This document shows positions 42,131 to 50,035 of a DNA stretch of 64,000 nt, one piece after another; positions within the stretch are counted from its first letter, which is position 1; each line of letters starts with the position of its first letter. Position numbers and translations under genes: made by a program. Where the stretch lies: the NCBI RefSeq assembly GCF_004364155.1, contig NZ_SOAZ01000006.1, positions 62,001-126,000 on the forward strand, given 5' to 3'. The notes beneath the pieces are model-generated. The model was not told the DNA's origin, searched no databases, and saw only the letters and a list, made by a program, of their open reading frames with translations. The DNA is from Fonticella tunisiensis (lineage in GTDB: Bacteria; Bacillota; Clostridia; Clostridiales; Caloramatoraceae).

Positions 42131-42159
42131 AGCACCTGCGTACTTTATTTTTTTAGATG
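42116..42159. terminator. Bidirectional terminator overlapping the ends of ylbJ and coaD
   Basis: A perfect 17-bp stem (arms 42116-42132 and 42143-42159, 10-nt loop) with seven A/T pairs next to the loop-proximal part. It contains the ylbJ stop on the left arm and the coaD stop on the right arm. Confidence 0.88.
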
Positions 42160-42645
42160 ATTTCTTTTAAACTTAGCTATTATGTCAGGAATAATCTCCT
42201 CAGGTACAAGCTCCCTAATGCATCCGCCATACATTGCAACCTGTTTTACAGCGCTTGAACTCAGATATGAATACTTGCTGTTGGTCATCATAAAAAGCGT
42301 TTCTATGTTATCATCCAGCTTGCTGTTCATCAGGGCCATTTGAAACTCATATTCAAAATCCGATACAGCCCTGAGTCCCTTTATAATAACCTTTGCACCT
42401 TTAGAATGCATATAGTGAATCAATAAACCTCTGAAGCTTTCTACCTCCACATTTTTCAAATGTGAAGTAACCTTCGTTATTAACCCTACCCTCTCTTCTA
42501 TGGAGAATAGAGGGTTTTTCTTTTCAGGGTTTTCAAGAACCCCCACTATCACTCTATCAAATATCTTTGCTGATCTTTCTATGATATCCAGGTGCCCATT
42601 AGTAATTGGATCGAAACTGCCTGGATATACTGCCACCTTATCCAT
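42145..42645 (-). CDS. coaD: Phosphopantetheine adenylyltransferase
   Basis: CoaD adds AMP to 4'-phosphopantetheine in the penultimate step of CoA synthesis. The class-I nucleotidyltransferase motif [13 protein letters not shown] (T/HxGH, about residues 9-21) is intact, as are [19 protein letters not shown] and the [13 protein letters not shown] segment. The length is 166 residues. It overlaps the rsmD stop by 8 bp, the conserved rsmD-coaD pair. The CoA product connects to ACP, Pta and the coaBC gene further right. Confidence 0.98.
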   Translation of the reverse strand: MDKVAVYPGSFDPITNGHLDIIERSAKIFDRVIVGVLENPEKKNPLFSIEERVGLITKVTSHLKNVEVESFRGLLIHYMHSKGAKVIIKGLRAVSDFEYEFQMALMNSKLDDNIETLFMMTNSKYSYLSSSAVKQVAMYGGCIRELVPEEIIPDIIAKFKRNHLKK

Positions 42646-43201
42646 TATATTCCTCCTTATTCCAGAACGTTATTTTAGTTCTACCGTACCTCTCACTTCG
42701 ATATACTTTCAGAAGTCCTATTTTTTCTGGAAGTTCATCGGTTTTATCATGCTCGCTTGCTATAATGCCCTCGTCACTTAGAAGATCAAAATGGCTGATC
42801 AATTCAATCGCCTTTTCAATATAACCTTTGCCATATGGGGGATCAAGAAAAATGATATCGTATTTTTCTTCCCTTCTTGCCAGTATTTTTAAAGCTGTAA
42901 AAGCATCCTGATTATATGCCTCGCTTTTACCGTTAAAACCAAGATATTCTATGTTTCTAAGAAGTATTTTATAGGTGTTTCTATTATGTTCTATGAATAC
43001 ACATCTCTGAGCTCCACGGCTCACAGCCTCAAGTCCCAAATTACCTGTTCCTGCAAACAAATCAAGTATAATTGAACCGTCAATTTTATACTGAATGATA
43101 TTAAACAATGCCTCTTTAACCCTGTCTGATGTTGGACGTGTTTCAATCCCTTCGGGAGCAAGTATTCTTCTTCCTTTTGCAATTCCAGTTATGATCCTCA
43201 T
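42638..43201 (-). CDS. rsmD: 16S rRNA (guanine966-N2)-methyltransferase RsmD
   Basis: RsmD methylates G966 of 16S rRNA in the assembled 30S. It has the class-I methyltransferase SAM loop [20 protein letters not shown] (about residues 44-63) and the catalytic DPPYGKG motif (about 118-124) that flips and methylates the guanine amino group. The N-terminus [18 protein letters not shown] is family-typical. The length is 187 residues. It is translationally coupled to coaD. Confidence 0.95.
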   Translation of the reverse strand: MRIITGIAKGRRILAPEGIETRPTSDRVKEALFNIIQYKIDGSIILDLFAGTGNLGLEAVSRGAQRCVFIEHNRNTYKILLRNIEYLGFNGKSEAYNQDAFTALKILARREEKYDIIFLDPPYGKGYIEKAIELISHFDLLSDEGIIASEHDKTDELPEKIGLLKVYRSERYGRTKITFWNKEEYNG

Positions 43202-43332
43202 TATTTAATCCTCCATAAAAAACTATTATTTATGGCAAAGCAATCCAAGGATTAAGTATATCACATTTTATTGTTAACCGACAATTTTATATTTTAACAT
43301 ATTTGGCATCAATAATACCACAGTTTAAATAA

Positions 43333-43370
43333 AAAAGAAAAGGGATGAAGTTAATCACCCCTTTTCTTTT
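43333..43370 (-). terminator. SASP gene terminator
   Basis: AAAAGAAAAGGG paired with CCCTTTTCTTTT (12 bp, loop of about 14), followed by TTATTTAAAC on the minus strand, just after the SASP gene. Confidence 0.8.
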
Positions 43371-43378
43371 TATATTGA

Positions 43379-43594
43379 TTATCTTCCAGCGAGGCCTCTT
43401 TCGTAGGCTTCTACCATTCTCTTAACCATTATTCCGCCTACATAGCCATTTTCCCTTGAAGTAAGGTTTCCTTTATCAATAGTTGCATAATTTGCAAGTC
43501 CTAATTCGCTTGCAACCTCGTATTTAAACTGATCGAGCCCCTTCTGAGCTTCTGGTATTAATACTCTGTTCCTTCCTGTATTGTTGTTTGCCAT
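43379..43594 (-). CDS. Alpha/beta-type small acid-soluble spore protein
   Basis: These proteins coat and protect spore DNA and are cut by the GPR protease on germination. The 71-residue protein has both family signatures: KYEVASELGL (about residues 25-34, containing the E-hydrophobic cut region) and GYVGGIMVKRMVEAYE (about 49-64). The ATG follows CAGGAGGTGCTTAAA; an in-frame ATG three codons earlier overlaps that site. Upstream, GAATA-N17-TAAATTA (around 43640-43670) is a poor but possible sigma-G promoter. It is isolated between rsmD and recG. Confidence 0.95.
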   Translation of the reverse strand: MANNNTGRNRVLIPEAQKGLDQFKYEVASELGLANYATIDKGNLTSRENGYVGGIMVKRMVEAYERGLAGR

Positions 43595-43714
43595 TTTAAG
43601 CACCTCCTGTTTTGTTTCTGTATTATTAATTTAACCACTTACATCGCTTATATTCAGGTAATTTCTACTATGGTGCCTAATGGATTTTTTAATTTTTAAA
43701 CTAACAGAATCAAC

Positions 43715-45754
43715 CTAATTAAACATGGTATAATCAAAACTATCCCCAAATTTATTATTAACTTCTCTTCTCAGCAGTTCATATTCACTTTCGAATATTT
43801 TCCCAGTTTCCACCAGTTCCCTTGCTATATCCCTAGTTTTCTTAACTATTTCAATGTCTCTTACTAGATCTGCCATTTTTAGTTCCGGAAGGCCATGCTG
43901 TTTTGTACCAAAAAACTCTCCAGTTCCTCTAAGTTCCATATCCTTTTCAGCTATAACAAATCCATCGTTTGTTTTTGTCATAATGTCCATTCTCTGGACA
44001 GCTTCATTGGTTTTTGCCTCTGCGATCAAAATACAGTAGGATTTATACTGTCCTCTGCCAACCCTCCCTCTAAGTTGATGAAGCTGGGCTAGCCCAAACC
44101 TGTCAGCGTTTTCGATCACCATTACCGTAGCATTTGGTACATTCACACCCACCTCAACTACAGTGGTTGATACGAGCACATGTATTTCTCCATTTTTAAA
44201 CTTATTCATCACTTCATCCTTTTCTTTTGGATTCATTTTTCCATGCAACAATCCTACGTTGTAATCTTTAAAATAGTTTTTACTTAAAAATTCTGCAGTT
44301 TCAACGGCCGATTCAGCTTCGAGCTTTTCAGACTCCTCCACAAGTGAACAGACCACATATGCCTGTCTTCCCTTTTCTATTTCTGTTTTAACAAAATCGT
44401 ATGCCCTATTCTTCATCGCAGGCCTTATAAAATAGGTATCCACCTTCTGCCTCCCGGGAGGAAGCTCGTTTATTATTGAAATATCCATGTCCCCATACAT
44501 GAAAAGCGCAAGAGTTCTCGGTATTGGAGTTGCAGTCATAACAAGAACATGAGGATTATGACCCTTGCTAATAAGCTCCGCCCTCTGCCTTACTCCAAAC
44601 CTGTGCTGTTCATCAGTAATTACCAGCGCTAGTTTCTTAAATTCCACATTTTCCTGTATAAGTGCATGGGTGCCCACTACAATGTCAATTTCACCGGATG
44701 CTATTCTTTTTAAAACCTCATCCTTTTCCCTTTTAGTCATACTTCCCGTAAGCAGCGCAGCCGTTATTCCCCATCTATTAAGGAGTCCCGTAATTGAATG
44801 ATAGTGCTGCTCTGCAAGTATTTCAGTTGGCGCCATCATAGCCGACTGAAATCCATTCATCGCACAATTAAACATAGCTATGATTGCAACTATGGTTTTT
44901 CCCGATCCAACGTCTCCCTGAACAAGCCTGTTCATAGGCTTTGTTTTTTTCATATCTGTCAATATCTCCCTAATACACTTGGATTGAGCACCTGTCAAGT
45001 TAAAAGGCAGGGCATCCTTAAATTCCTTCATTTCTTTGCATACAGGAATGGGATAAGCATTCTCCTTAACTGAAAGTTGGTTTTTAGCCATTATCAATCC
45101 CAGTTGGAGCACTAATAGTTCTTCAAATTTAATCCTGTCAATGCTGAGTTTTAAAACAAATTTGTCCGCCGGAAAATGTACATTTTTGAGTGCCGTAACT
45201 ATGTCTGGTATGTTATATATTTTTCTCAGATTCTCGGGAAGGAATTCGCTGACTTCCTTTTCTACGTTTAAAAGTGATTGATAAATTATTTTTCTAATAA
45301 CCTTTTGGGAAACATATTTATTAATAGGATAAATTGGATTTATACCTCCTACTGCTTCTCCGGGATTTTTTTCATACTGAGGCTCAATTAGTTGAACCTC
45401 TCCCATCCTTTTTGAAACTTTACCATAAAGAAGCACCCTTTCTCCCACTTTGAAAGTGTTTTTTATGTATGGTTGATTAAACCAAACTCCCACGATGTAA
45501 CCTGAACTATTTTTGAAAATAATTCTGTTTAAATACTTTCCCGTTGAAGTCTTTTTCGATGGATATATGAGGGAAACCTCGGCGATAATCGAGACCATTT
45601 CACCATCAACCATGTCGTATACTGGTTTTATGTTGTTTCTGTCCTCATAATCCCTTGGGAAATAATATATTGCATCTTTAACAGTATATATGCCGAGTAG
45701 ATTTAAATACTTTGAAAGCTTGGGTCCTACACCTTTGATATACTGTATTTCCAT
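43715..45754 (-). CDS. recG: ATP-dependent DNA helicase RecG
   Basis: RecG remodels stalled replication forks and Holliday junctions. The N-terminal wedge/OB domain (about residues 1-240, beginning MEIQYIKGVGPKLSKYL) precedes the helicase core: Walker A VQGDVGSGKTIVA (about 275-287), MAPTEILAEQHY, the DEQHRFGV box (about 377-384), TATPIPRTLAL, and the C-terminal QLRGRVGRG (about 590-598) with the TRG tail. The ATG follows GAGGAGGTGATTTAT. The length is 679 residues. It follows fakA, as in Bacillus. Confidence 0.98.
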   Translation of the reverse strand: MEIQYIKGVGPKLSKYLNLLGIYTVKDAIYYFPRDYEDRNNIKPVYDMVDGEMVSIIAEVSLIYPSKKTSTGKYLNRIIFKNSSGYIVGVWFNQPYIKNTFKVGERVLLYGKVSKRMGEVQLIEPQYEKNPGEAVGGINPIYPINKYVSQKVIRKIIYQSLLNVEKEVSEFLPENLRKIYNIPDIVTALKNVHFPADKFVLKLSIDRIKFEELLVLQLGLIMAKNQLSVKENAYPIPVCKEMKEFKDALPFNLTGAQSKCIREILTDMKKTKPMNRLVQGDVGSGKTIVAIIAMFNCAMNGFQSAMMAPTEILAEQHYHSITGLLNRWGITAALLTGSMTKREKDEVLKRIASGEIDIVVGTHALIQENVEFKKLALVITDEQHRFGVRQRAELISKGHNPHVLVMTATPIPRTLALFMYGDMDISIINELPPGRQKVDTYFIRPAMKNRAYDFVKTEIEKGRQAYVVCSLVEESEKLEAESAVETAEFLSKNYFKDYNVGLLHGKMNPKEKDEVMNKFKNGEIHVLVSTTVVEVGVNVPNATVMVIENADRFGLAQLHQLRGRVGRGQYKSYCILIAEAKTNEAVQRMDIMTKTNDGFVIAEKDMELRGTGEFFGTKQHGLPELKMADLVRDIEIVKKTRDIARELVETGKIFESEYELLRREVNNKFGDSFDYTMFN

Positions 45755-45777
45755 ATAAATCACCTCCTCAATGCAAA

Positions 45778-45801
45778 ATGAGCTTGCATACGCAAGCCCA
45801 T
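45778..45801 (-). terminator. fakA-recG intercistronic hairpin
   Basis: ATGGGCTTGC paired with GCAAGCTCAT (10 bp, one G-U pair, loop GTAT), followed by TTTTGCATT on the minus strand and sitting two bases after the fakA stop. It probably attenuates recG. Confidence 0.6.
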
Positions 45802-45802
45802 C

Positions 45803-47446
45803 TTATTCAACTGATATAATATAGTAATATAGCGGCTGTCCACCGTAATTTAAGCTTATGTCACAGTTTGGATATTTTTCTTCTATAAAACTTTGTACTT
45901 TCTCGGCTTCTTCCTTACTTATATCTTTACCGTAGAAAAGGCTAATAAGCTCACTTTCCTCAGTTATCATACTATCTATAAGCTCAAGTGTAACATTCTG
46001 TATGTTTTCTCCGGCCTTTATAAGCTTGCCATCCAGTATACCAAGTATGTTTCCTTCTTTTATATCAACATCGTTAAAAGTAGTATTTCTAACTGCATAG
46101 GTTACCTGTCCCGTTTTTACACCTGCAATAGCCGCATTCATTTCCAATTCATTTTCAGAGGGCGTTATATCAGGATTAAAGGTTATAACAGCTGTTATTC
46201 CCTGAGGGATGCTTCTTGTTGGAATAACTATTACATTTTTGCTGCTAATATCCCTCGCCTGCTCCGCTGCCATTATTATGTTTTTATTATTTGGCAGTAC
46301 AAAAATGTTTTTTGCATTAATGGAATTTATTGCATCCAATATATCCTGTGTACTTGGATTCATTGTCTGGCCGCCTTCAATAACAGAGTCAACGCCTAAA
46401 TCCTTGAATATTCCCATTATACCATCGCCCATGGCAACTGTAACGATTCCATATTCCTTTTCTTCCTGATGGGATTCTATCTCTTCCTTGACCTCATGAT
46501 CACTATCTTCCAGTATGTGTCTGTGCTGTTCCCTCATATTGTCGATTTTGATTTTAGAAAGCTCACCTAATTTCATAGCCTCATTAAGTACTGTACCGGG
46601 TTCATTTGTATGAATGTGCACCTTAATAAGGCTTTCAGTACCAACTACAACCATTGAATCTCCATAATGCATTATCTTGTTTTTAAACTCATCAGGGTCT
46701 GCATTTTTAGTTTTTATAATAAATTCTGTACAATATCCGAACTTTATATCTTCTTCAGGGTTCAGCTGAAGATGCGCTCCATAATGCTCTTTAGCTTCCA
46801 GATTTTTATTAGCTTCCGGCATTGCTGCATTGCCCTGAAGCCTTTTAAGCATTCCGAGGTATATAAGTACAAGTCCCCTTCCTCCTGCATCGACAACCCC
46901 AGCCTGTTTTAAAACCGGAAGCATCTCAGGCGTCCTGTTCAAAGTTAATTCAGCATGCTTACATATTTTTTCCATAAAGGTTAAAAAATCATCCACCGTT
47001 TTTGAAATTTCTACTGCCTTATCCGCTGACTCTCTGGCGACAGTAAGTATTGTTCCTTCCGTAGGCTTCATCACAGCTCTATAGGCGGTGTTAACACCTT
47101 CCTTAATTGCCAGGGCAAAATCCTTGGTGTTTATATCCTTTTTGTTCTTTAAGTGTTTCGAGATCCCTCTTAAAAGCTGAGAAAGTATAACACCTGAATT
47201 CCCCCTTGCCCCCATAAGCGAACCCATTGCAGCAGCATCAGCAATAGACTGCACTGTAATTTCCCTGGTATTTTGAATTTCAGCTACAGCTGACATCATT
47301 GTCGCTGACATATTAGTCCCGGTATCTCCGTCAGGTACAGGAAATACATTTAGGGCGTTTACTGCTTCCTTATTGTTTTCAAGTTCATAGGCTCCGCTCA
47401 ACAGCATTTCTTTTAAAAGTTGTCCATCAACCGTAGTATATTTCAA
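45803..47446 (-). CDS. fakA: Fatty acid kinase FakA (YloV, DAK2 domain)
   Basis: FakA phosphorylates fatty acids presented by FakB/DegV proteins, letting exogenous or released fatty acids enter phospholipid synthesis. The N-terminal DAK2 nucleotide-binding domain (about residues 1-200) has the metal-binding NVFPVPDGDTGTNMSATM motif, SLMGARGNSGVILSQLL and DAGGRGLV; a middle domain and a C-terminal dihydroxyacetone-kinase-like domain (about 340-547) follow. The 547-residue length is standard. It lies 18 bp after asp23; a FakB-family gene is at 13.8 kb. Confidence 0.95.
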   Translation of the reverse strand: MKYTTVDGQLLKEMLLSGAYELENNKEAVNALNVFPVPDGDTGTNMSATMMSAVAEIQNTREITVQSIADAAAMGSLMGARGNSGVILSQLLRGISKHLKNKKDINTKDFALAIKEGVNTAYRAVMKPTEGTILTVARESADKAVEISKTVDDFLTFMEKICKHAELTLNRTPEMLPVLKQAGVVDAGGRGLVLIYLGMLKRLQGNAAMPEANKNLEAKEHYGAHLQLNPEEDIKFGYCTEFIIKTKNADPDEFKNKIMHYGDSMVVVGTESLIKVHIHTNEPGTVLNEAMKLGELSKIKIDNMREQHRHILEDSDHEVKEEIESHQEEKEYGIVTVAMGDGIMGIFKDLGVDSVIEGGQTMNPSTQDILDAINSINAKNIFVLPNNKNIIMAAEQARDISSKNVIVIPTRSIPQGITAVITFNPDITPSENELEMNAAIAGVKTGQVTYAVRNTTFNDVDIKEGNILGILDGKLIKAGENIQNVTLELIDSMITEESELISLFYGKDISKEEAEKVQSFIEEKYPNCDISLNYGGQPLYYYIISVE

Positions 47447-47464
47447 TGTATGTACCTCCCTGCA

Positions 47465-47815
47465 TTATACTCTGATATCCTGCACATATACTGTAATTTT
47501 ATTTACTTTTAGTCCTGTTAACCCTTCAAGAGTATATTTAACCTTCTGAATTATATTGTTTGCAATTACGGATATTTTCGTTCCATACTCAACAATTATA
47601 TACAAATCAACAGATATTTCATCTCCACTGGACGTAATTTTTACACCTTTGCTCAAATTTTCCCTTCTCAAAAGTTCCCATAGACCATCTGTTGCTCTCT
47701 TTGATGCCATTCCAACTACTCCATAGCATTCCATTGTTGCGGTTCCAGCTATGTTAGCCAGCACTTCATCTGAGTATTCAACAAAACCATATTCGTTGTT
47801 TGTTCTAACAGCCAT
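47465..47815 (-). CDS. Asp23/Gls24 family envelope stress protein (YloU)
   Basis: Asp23/Gls24 proteins are small alkaline-shock or envelope-stress proteins whose biochemical job is unclear; YloU is always next to yloV/fakA. The 116-residue protein has the family core GFVEYSDEVLANIAGTATMECYGVVGM (about residues 10-36), VDLYIIVEYGTKI and VNKITVYVQDIRV. There is no signal peptide or membrane segment. I chose the ATG after TTGGGAGGTTTAAAA. It heads the asp23-fakA-recG operon and diverges from rpmB; a palindrome lies upstream of its promoter. Confidence 0.93.
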   Translation of the reverse strand: MAVRTNNEYGFVEYSDEVLANIAGTATMECYGVVGMASKRATDGLWELLRRENLSKGVKITSSGDEISVDLYIIVEYGTKISVIANNIIQKVKYTLEGLTGLKVNKITVYVQDIRV

Positions 47816-47868
47816 TTTTAAACCTCCCAAATATTTTGATACACAGAGGGATTTTATTCTTTGCTTTA

Positions 47869-47897
47869 ATTTTATATTAAAGATAAATTTTCTTCAA
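47869..47897 (-). promoter_or_regulatory. Sigma-A promoter of asp23-fakA
   Basis: TTGAAG (47892-47897), a 17-bp spacer and TAAAAT (47869-47874) on the minus strand. Confidence 0.65.
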
Positions 47898-47917
47898 GAC
47901 ATTTATATTAATTTAGG

Positions 47918-47939
47918 TGTAAAGTAAAATCACTTTACA
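47918..47939. promoter_or_regulatory. 22-bp palindrome between divergent asp23 and rpmB
   Basis: TGTAAAGT-N6-ACTTTACA is a perfect inverted repeat with 8-bp arms, 20 bp upstream of the asp23 -35 and 70 bp upstream of the rpmB -35. It looks like a dimeric repressor or activator site. I cannot assign the regulator. Confidence 0.45.
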
Positions 47940-48008
47940 AACTAACAAAGAGCATATATAATAATATTTGGTTAAAGTTCTTTTCTTTATACCGCCTCAA
48001 CAATTTTA

Positions 48009-48037
48009 TTGCAAATATATTATAATTCTGCTAGAAT
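48009..48037 (+). promoter_or_regulatory. Sigma-A promoter of rpmB
   Basis: TTGCAA (48009-48014), a 17-bp spacer and TAGAAT (48032-48037) on the plus strand, about 58 bp before the rpmB start. Confidence 0.7.
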
Positions 48038-48094
48038 ATAATGTGTTTGAGAGCGGTTTTTTTGTTTTACTGCAATATAAGGAGGTGTTACAAT

Positions 48095-48286
48095 ATGTCA
48101 AGAAGATGCGAAATATGCAATAAAGGTTTAGTATTTGGAATTCAATACAGCCACTCACATCGTAAATCAAACAGAACATGGGCACCAAACTTAAAAAGAG
48201 TTAAGGCTTTAGTTGATGGAACTACAAAGCGTATTTATGTTTGCACAAGATGTTTACGTTCAGGAAAAGTACAGCGCGCTCTTTAA
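48095..48286 (+). CDS. rpmB: 50S ribosomal protein L28
   Basis: L28 is a small 50S protein near the L1 stalk base. The 63-residue protein begins MSRRCEICNKGLVFGIQYSHSHRKS and has a second CTRCLRSGK pair, so it is the zinc-binding C+ form. I chose the ATG after AAGGAGGTGTTACAAT; a longer reading would start before the ribosome-binding site. It is alone on the plus strand, facing the thiN side and diverging from asp23, the same relative arrangement as in Bacillus. Confidence 0.98.
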   Translation: MSRRCEICNKGLVFGIQYSHSHRKSNRTWAPNLKRVKALVDGTTKRIYVCTRCLRSGKVQRAL

Positions 48287-48287
48287 T

Positions 48288-48318
48288 AAAAAAATGTGCT
48301 AATAAGGCACATTTTTTT
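48288..48318. terminator. Bidirectional terminator after rpmB
   Basis: AAAAAAATGTGC paired with GCACATTTTTTT (12 bp, 7-nt loop). Its right arm overlaps the stop codon of the convergent small membrane-protein gene at 48317-48319, so it serves both. Confidence 0.88.
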
Positions 48319-48493
48319 ATTTATATAAATTATTAAATCCTATTACGATAATTACAATGGATGCAGTTAAAACCCATATCCAGACGGGCAGAATAACTGC
48401 AAGAAGTATTCCTAGCCCTAAAAAAGCCACCGCCACAGGAAAGTATCTTCTAATATGTTTTATAAGTGGATGTTTTCTTCTACCATGGCCCAA
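48317..48493 (-). CDS. Small membrane protein, 58 aa, unknown function (second of a pair)
   Basis: I do not recognise this gene by name. It starts with TTG nine bases after AAGGAG, encoding a basic N-terminus (MGHGRRKHPLIKHIRRY) and then two closely spaced hydrophobic segments (FPVAVAFLGLGILLAVIL and WIWVLTASIVIIVIGF), giving a helical hairpin with the positively charged end inside. Its C-terminal half (LPVWIWVL..., FNNLYK) resembles that of the gene just upstream, so the two are probably paralogues. It is 21 bp downstream of that gene and ends in the rpmB terminator. The evidence for coding is the ribosome-binding site, the uninterrupted hydrophobic pattern and the paralogy. Confidence 0.75.
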   Translation of the reverse strand: MGHGRRKHPLIKHIRRYFPVAVAFLGLGILLAVILPVWIWVLTASIVIIVIGFNNLYK

Positions 48494-48514
48494 TCTGTAC
48501 CACTCCTTAGAATA

Positions 48515-48670
48515 CTACCTGTAATATAAATTGATTCCAAAAATGATAAGGACTATTCCAAGTATAACCAACCAAATCCATAGAGGCATCCAAAAAATTA
48601 TAAGTATTATTCCAAGCAATATCATTATAAAAGAATAAATGTTTCTGCTGCTTCGTCTTTTTTTAGGCAT
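48515..48670 (-). CDS. Small membrane protein, 51 aa, unknown function (first of a pair)
   Basis: I do not recognise this gene. It starts with ATG five bases after GGGGGG and encodes a strongly basic N-terminus (MPKKRRSSRN) followed by two hydrophobic segments (IYSFIMILLGIILIIFW and LWIWLVILGIVLIIFGI), ending NLYYR. The MPLWIWLVILG and INLYYR parts match the following 58-residue protein, indicating a tandem duplication. It sits after thiN, where Bacillus has the 26-residue SpoVM gene, but it is not SpoVM: SpoVM is amphipathic with one helix. A promoter with a mother-cell-like -10 lies just upstream. Confidence 0.8.
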   Translation of the reverse strand: MPKKRRSSRNIYSFIMILLGIILIIFWMPLWIWLVILGIVLIIFGINLYYR

Positions 48671-48696
48671 AAAAATCCCCCCAAAGTTACACATTA

Positions 48697-48724
48697 TATT
48701 ATATGCTCTTAAATATAAATATGT
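48697..48724 (-). promoter_or_regulatory. Candidate mother-cell (sigma-K/sigma-E-like) promoter of the small membrane-protein pair
   Basis: CATATAATA (48697-48705) preceded by AC 17 bp upstream (48723-48724) fits the sigma-K pattern mACm-N16-CATAnnnTA except one base, and CATATAAT is one base from the sigma-E -10. It also contains a TATAAT, so sigma-A cannot be excluded, though no -35 is near. Confidence 0.4.
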
Positions 48725-48742
48725 ACTCTGGAGGTTCCTTTT

Positions 48743-49381
48743 TTATATATCATGAGTTTTAATAACAAGTACTTCACCCGATGTAATTTTTATGCTGCAG
48801 ACGCTCCCAGTCATCTCATTGGAAACCCCATAGGCCCTTCCAAAGCTAATGGTGCCATTGTTAAGGCTGTACTTTAAGCCCGAAGTATATATACCTTGAG
48901 CATCTCCCTTAAGCGGTATAATCGATATAATATCCCCTCTATTCCCCTCTATGGTTATTTCATCCCTGCACAGATATATATATGAATCACTCGATGCAAT
49001 ATATCCTCTTATTCCCCTGTCATACAGGCTTGAAAGCAAAAATATGTTCCCAAGGCTGTGGTCTATTCTGCTCCCTACCCCTGCAAGTATGCAAATTTCA
49101 GTGCTGCCAAATTCAATCGCCTTTAAAACGCAAATCTCCGTATCGGTATAGTCCTTTTCCTTTGGAAATCGAATAATATTTACTTTACGACTTTCGAAAT
49201 GTTCCAAAATGCCTTTGTCAATCGAGTCGAAATCACCGACCAGATAATCAGGAATAATATTCCTTTTATATACATACTCAGCTCCTCCATCGGCACATAT
49301 AATTATGTCTGCGGTGGAGCATTCCTTTTCCACTATGTCTTCCTTGCCAAGTTTTCCATGAGCTATTATGACGGATTTCAA
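48743..49381 (-). CDS. thiN: Thiamine pyrophosphokinase
   Basis: ThiN transfers pyrophosphate from ATP to thiamine, giving the active cofactor, so it suits salvage of imported thiamine. The catalytic region IICADGGAEYVYKRNIIPDYLVGDFDSI (the core about residues 27-48) has the acidic ligands, followed by PKEKDYTDTEICVLKA and the DHSLGNIFLL motif that contacts thiamine. The C-terminal beta domain (IISIIPLKGDAQGIYTSGLKY) is present. The length of 212 residues is typical. It abuts rpe directly, and the order rsgA-rpe-thiN is that of Bacillus. Confidence 0.95.
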   Translation of the reverse strand: MKSVIIAHGKLGKEDIVEKECSTADIIICADGGAEYVYKRNIIPDYLVGDFDSIDKGILEHFESRKVNIIRFPKEKDYTDTEICVLKAIEFGSTEICILAGVGSRIDHSLGNIFLLSSLYDRGIRGYIASSDSYIYLCRDEITIEGNRGDIISIIPLKGDAQGIYTSGLKYSLNNGTISFGRAYGVSNEMTGSVCSIKITSGEVLVIKTHDI

Positions 49382-50035
49382 TTATATCACCAATTCCTTA
49401 AAGTTTCTTATAGTTTTTTCCACATCTGTGCTTCCAAAGATAGCTGAACCAGCTACTATAACATTAGCACCGGCATCCACAACCTCTTTAACGTTATTCA
49501 AATTAATTCCCCCGTCAACTTCAATTTCAACATCAATACCTCTTGAATTGACAATATCTCTAAGCTTTTGTATTTTATTTAAAGAACCATCTATAAACTT
49601 CTGTCCCCCAAATCCTGGATTTACCGTCATTAAAAGTACCATATCAACATCATTCAATACATATTCCAATATATCAAGGGAAGTAGCAGGATTTAAGGCA
49701 ACTGCAGCCTTTACCCCATGGCTTTTTATATTCTGTATGGTCCTGTGAAGATGTATGCACGCCTCTGCATGCACAGTTATGATATCAGCCCCGGCATTTG
49801 CAAAGGCAGGAATATATATGTCCGGATTTTCTATCATAAGATGAATATCAAATACCAGAGATGATTTTGATCTCAGCGCTTCTACTACAAGGGGACCTAT
49901 CGTTATGTTGGGTACGAAATGTCCATCCATTACGTCTATATGTAGATAGTCGGCACCAGCCTTTTCAACCTTGGCAATATCTTCATAAAGATTTCCAAAA
50001 TCTGCAGATAAAATAGATGGTGCTATTTTTACCAT
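49382..50035 (-). CDS. rpe: Ribulose-phosphate 3-epimerase
   Basis: Rpe interconverts ribulose-5-P and xylulose-5-P in the pentose phosphate pathway. The TIM barrel carries the metal and catalytic motifs [20 protein letters not shown] (about residues 32-45), HAEA and [13 protein letters not shown] (about 138-150), and EVDGGIN. The length is 217 residues. The ATG overlaps the rsgA stop by 7 bp, so the two are translationally coupled. Confidence 0.97.
   Translation of the reverse strand: MVKIAPSILSADFGNLYEDIAKVEKAGADYLHIDVMDGHFVPNITIGPLVVEALRSKSSLVFDIHLMIENPDIYIPAFANAGADIITVHAEACIHLHRTIQNIKSHGVKAAVALNPATSLDILEYVLNDVDMVLLMTVNPGFGGQKFIDGSLNKIQKLRDIVNSRGIDVEIEVDGGINLNNVKEVVDAGANVIVAGSAIFGSTDVEKTIRNFKELVI

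Noticed and set aside
48287-48742. A spoVM gene between thiN and rpmB, as in Bacillus
   Set aside because: No 26-codon frame with the SpoVM amphipathic pattern is present on either strand. The two small genes there encode two-helix hydrophobic proteins instead.
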